Positions 62,721 through 64,000 of a DNA stretch of 64,000 nucleotides are shown piece by piece. Each line of letters opens with the position of its first letter. Within the stretch, counting starts at the first letter, position 1. Under the pieces are notes generated by a model, which did no database searches, was not told the origin of the DNA, and saw nothing but the letters and a program-made list of their open reading frames with translations. The stretch is from the NCBI GenBank assembly GCA_051920445.1, contig JBPPLN010000001.1:682001-746000 (forward strand). Reading direction: 5' to 3'. Origin of the DNA: CAG-177 sp003514385 (GTDB lineage: Bacteria; Bacillota; Clostridia; Oscillospirales; Acutalibacteraceae). Position numbers and translations under genes: made by a program.

Positions 62721-64000
62721 ATGAAGCTCGATACTGATATAAAATACTTAAAGGGCGTTGGCGAGAGGCGCGCCGCGATGCTGTCGCGGCTTGGCGTCTC
62801 TGATGTCAACGCCCTCGTGCGTCTCTATCCGCGCGTCTACGAGGACTGGAGCAGGATAAAAAGCATAAACGAGGCGCAAATAGGCGAGATATGCTGCATA
62901 AAGGGCATTGTAGGCTCGCCAGTGCGCAAAAGTCTCATTCGTAAAGGCTTGACACTTTACAAGACGGAGATCACCGACGGCAGCGGAATAATGGGCATCA
63001 CCATTTTTAACAGCCGCTTTGCGGCGGAAAAGCTCACCGAGGGCGACGAATTTCTGTTCTTCGGTCGAGTCGGCGGTAATCTTTACCGCAAGGAGATGAA
63101 CTCGCCGGAAATAGAACCCGCCGAGGGCGCGGACAGGATAAGACCGATTTATCCTCAGACGCACGGACTCAACTCAAAGATAATAGAGAAGCTCGTCCAC
63201 ACGGCGCTTACTGAGTGCCGGGACGAGCTTGTTGATCCCATACCGCTTTGGCTGCGCGAAAAATACTGCCTGATGAAGCTGCCGGACGCGCTTTGGAACA
63301 TACATTTTCCGGAGAACCCCGACTATCTCGAGGAGGCGCGGCGCAGGCTGATATTCGAAGAGCTGTTAATATTACAGCTCGGGCTTGAAAAAATGCGCTC
63401 GCAGACTCAGAAGAACGCGGGCGCGATAATAGAGCGCGATTTCAGCGAAGAATATTTTTCGCATCTCCCCTTCTCACCGACCGGTGCACAGCGCAGAGCG
63501 GTAAAAGAAGCCATGCGGGACATGATGAGCGGCAGGCAGATGAACCGCCTGCTTCAAGGTGACGTCGGCTCGGGCAAGACTGCGGTCGCCGCCGCACTCG
63601 TCTATTCGGCGGCTAAGAATTCTATGCAGTCGGCTCTCATGGCACCCACGGAGGTGCTCGCCGAACAGCACTATAAAACTTTCTTGAAGCTCTTCGATGG
63701 ATGCGGAATAAATGTCGAACTGCTCACAGGGTCGGACACCGCTGCGCAGAAAAGGCGAAAAAAAGAAGCCCTCAAGGCGGGCGAAATCGACCTGCTCATC
63801 GGCACCCATGCAATAATCCAGTCGGATGTTGAGTTCAAGTCCCTCGCGCTCGTCATAACCGACGAGCAGCACCGTTTCGGCGTTGAGCAGAGAAACGCAC
63901 TCGGCGAAAAGGGCGAGAATCCGCATCTCTATGTCATGTCGGCAACGCCCATTCCGCGCACGCTGGCGCTGATAATCTACGGCGAACTGGACATATCAAT
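62721..64000 (+). CDS. recG: ATP-dependent DNA helicase RecG, truncated at the window edge
   Basis: RecG remodels stalled replication forks. The first 426 residues are present: the N-terminal wedge/OB region (about 1-135), KYLKGVGERRAAML at the start, then Walker A GDVGSGKT (280-287), APTEVLAEQHY, and the DEQH box (380-383), HRFGVEQR and SATPIPRTL. The gene continues past 64000. It starts 1 nt after the fakA stop. Confidence 0.96.
   Translation, partial: MKLDTDIKYLKGVGERRAAMLSRLGVSDVNALVRLYPRVYEDWSRIKSINEAQIGEICCIKGIVGSPVRKSLIRKGLTLYKTEITDGSGIMGITIFNSRFAAEKLTEGDEFLFFGRVGGNLYRKEMNSPEIEPAEGADRIRPIYPQTHGLNSKIIEKLVHTALTECRDELVDPIPLWLREKYCLMKLPDALWNIHFPENPDYLEEARRRLIFEELLILQLGLEKMRSQTQKNAGAIIERDFSEEYFSHLPFSPTGAQRRAVKEAMRDMMSGRQMNRLLQGDVGSGKTAVAAALVYSAAKNSMQSALMAPTEVLAEQHYKTFLKLFDGCGINVELLTGSDTAAQKRRKKEALKAGEIDLLIGTHAIIQSDVEFKSLALVITDEQHRFGVEQRNALGEKGENPHLYVMSATPIPRTLALIIYGELDIS

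Overview
The window looks like a chromosomal segment of a Gram-positive anaerobe of the class Clostridia, probably from the Oscillospiraceae/Eubacteriales gut lineages (inference). The grounds are strong Shine-Dalgarno sites with frequent TTG/GTG starts, a PyrR-type attenuator, an S-box riboswitch, a probable L19 leader, the small families DUF1540 and DUF4364, an Asp23-FakA-RecG neighbourhood, and a GC-rich coding style (mid-50s percent by eye). Almost everything is core metabolism or information processing. There is no CRISPR array, prophage, insertion sequence, rRNA or tRNA that I can see.

Left part (1-17 kb): the start of a pyrR-uraA pyrimidine operon with a leader attenuator, a small S41 peptidase, a GtrA-like membrane protein, then the translation block rpsL-rpsG-fusA-tuf and rpoB-rpoC, all on the minus strand. 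rpoB has its own promoter and a long structured leader; rplJ-rplL do not precede it. A patatin-like lipase and an Lrp/AsnC regulator follow on the plus strand.

Middle part (17-39.8 kb): a secreted GH43 glycosidase, DUF4364, a HEYGH membrane protein, a four-gene minus-strand operon (feoA, feoB and two flavoproteins), rmlA-rmlC, a PlsY-like acyltransferase, the tig-clpP-clpX proteostasis operon (trigger factor carries a long Lys/Ala/Pro tail), a phosphoesterase, DUF1540, thrC, the ylqF-capA-rnhB-yraN-dipeptidase operon, two signal peptidases I in tandem, and rplS with a leader RNA.

Right part (39.8-64 kb): SAM-riboswitch-controlled metK, a MITE-like palindromic element, a sirtuin overlapping a cysteine-cluster protein, and the aromatic operon aroF-tyrA-aroB-aroA-aroC-pheA-aroE/aroK. 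The aromatic operon makes phenylalanine and tyrosine precursors and lacks only dehydroquinase locally. Its 5' leader encodes a 41-residue peptide with ten Tyr/Phe residues within 16 positions, followed by an antiterminator/terminator pair. I consider this leader the most interesting system in the window. Beyond it lie an AT-rich Nudix gene, a ceramidase-like orphan, a USP-like protein, an AT-rich acetyltransferase gene bracketed by 25-bp direct repeats, ispE, a PHP phosphatase, an ACT/PFL pair, rmlD, and the asp23-fakA-recG operon (recG runs off the end).
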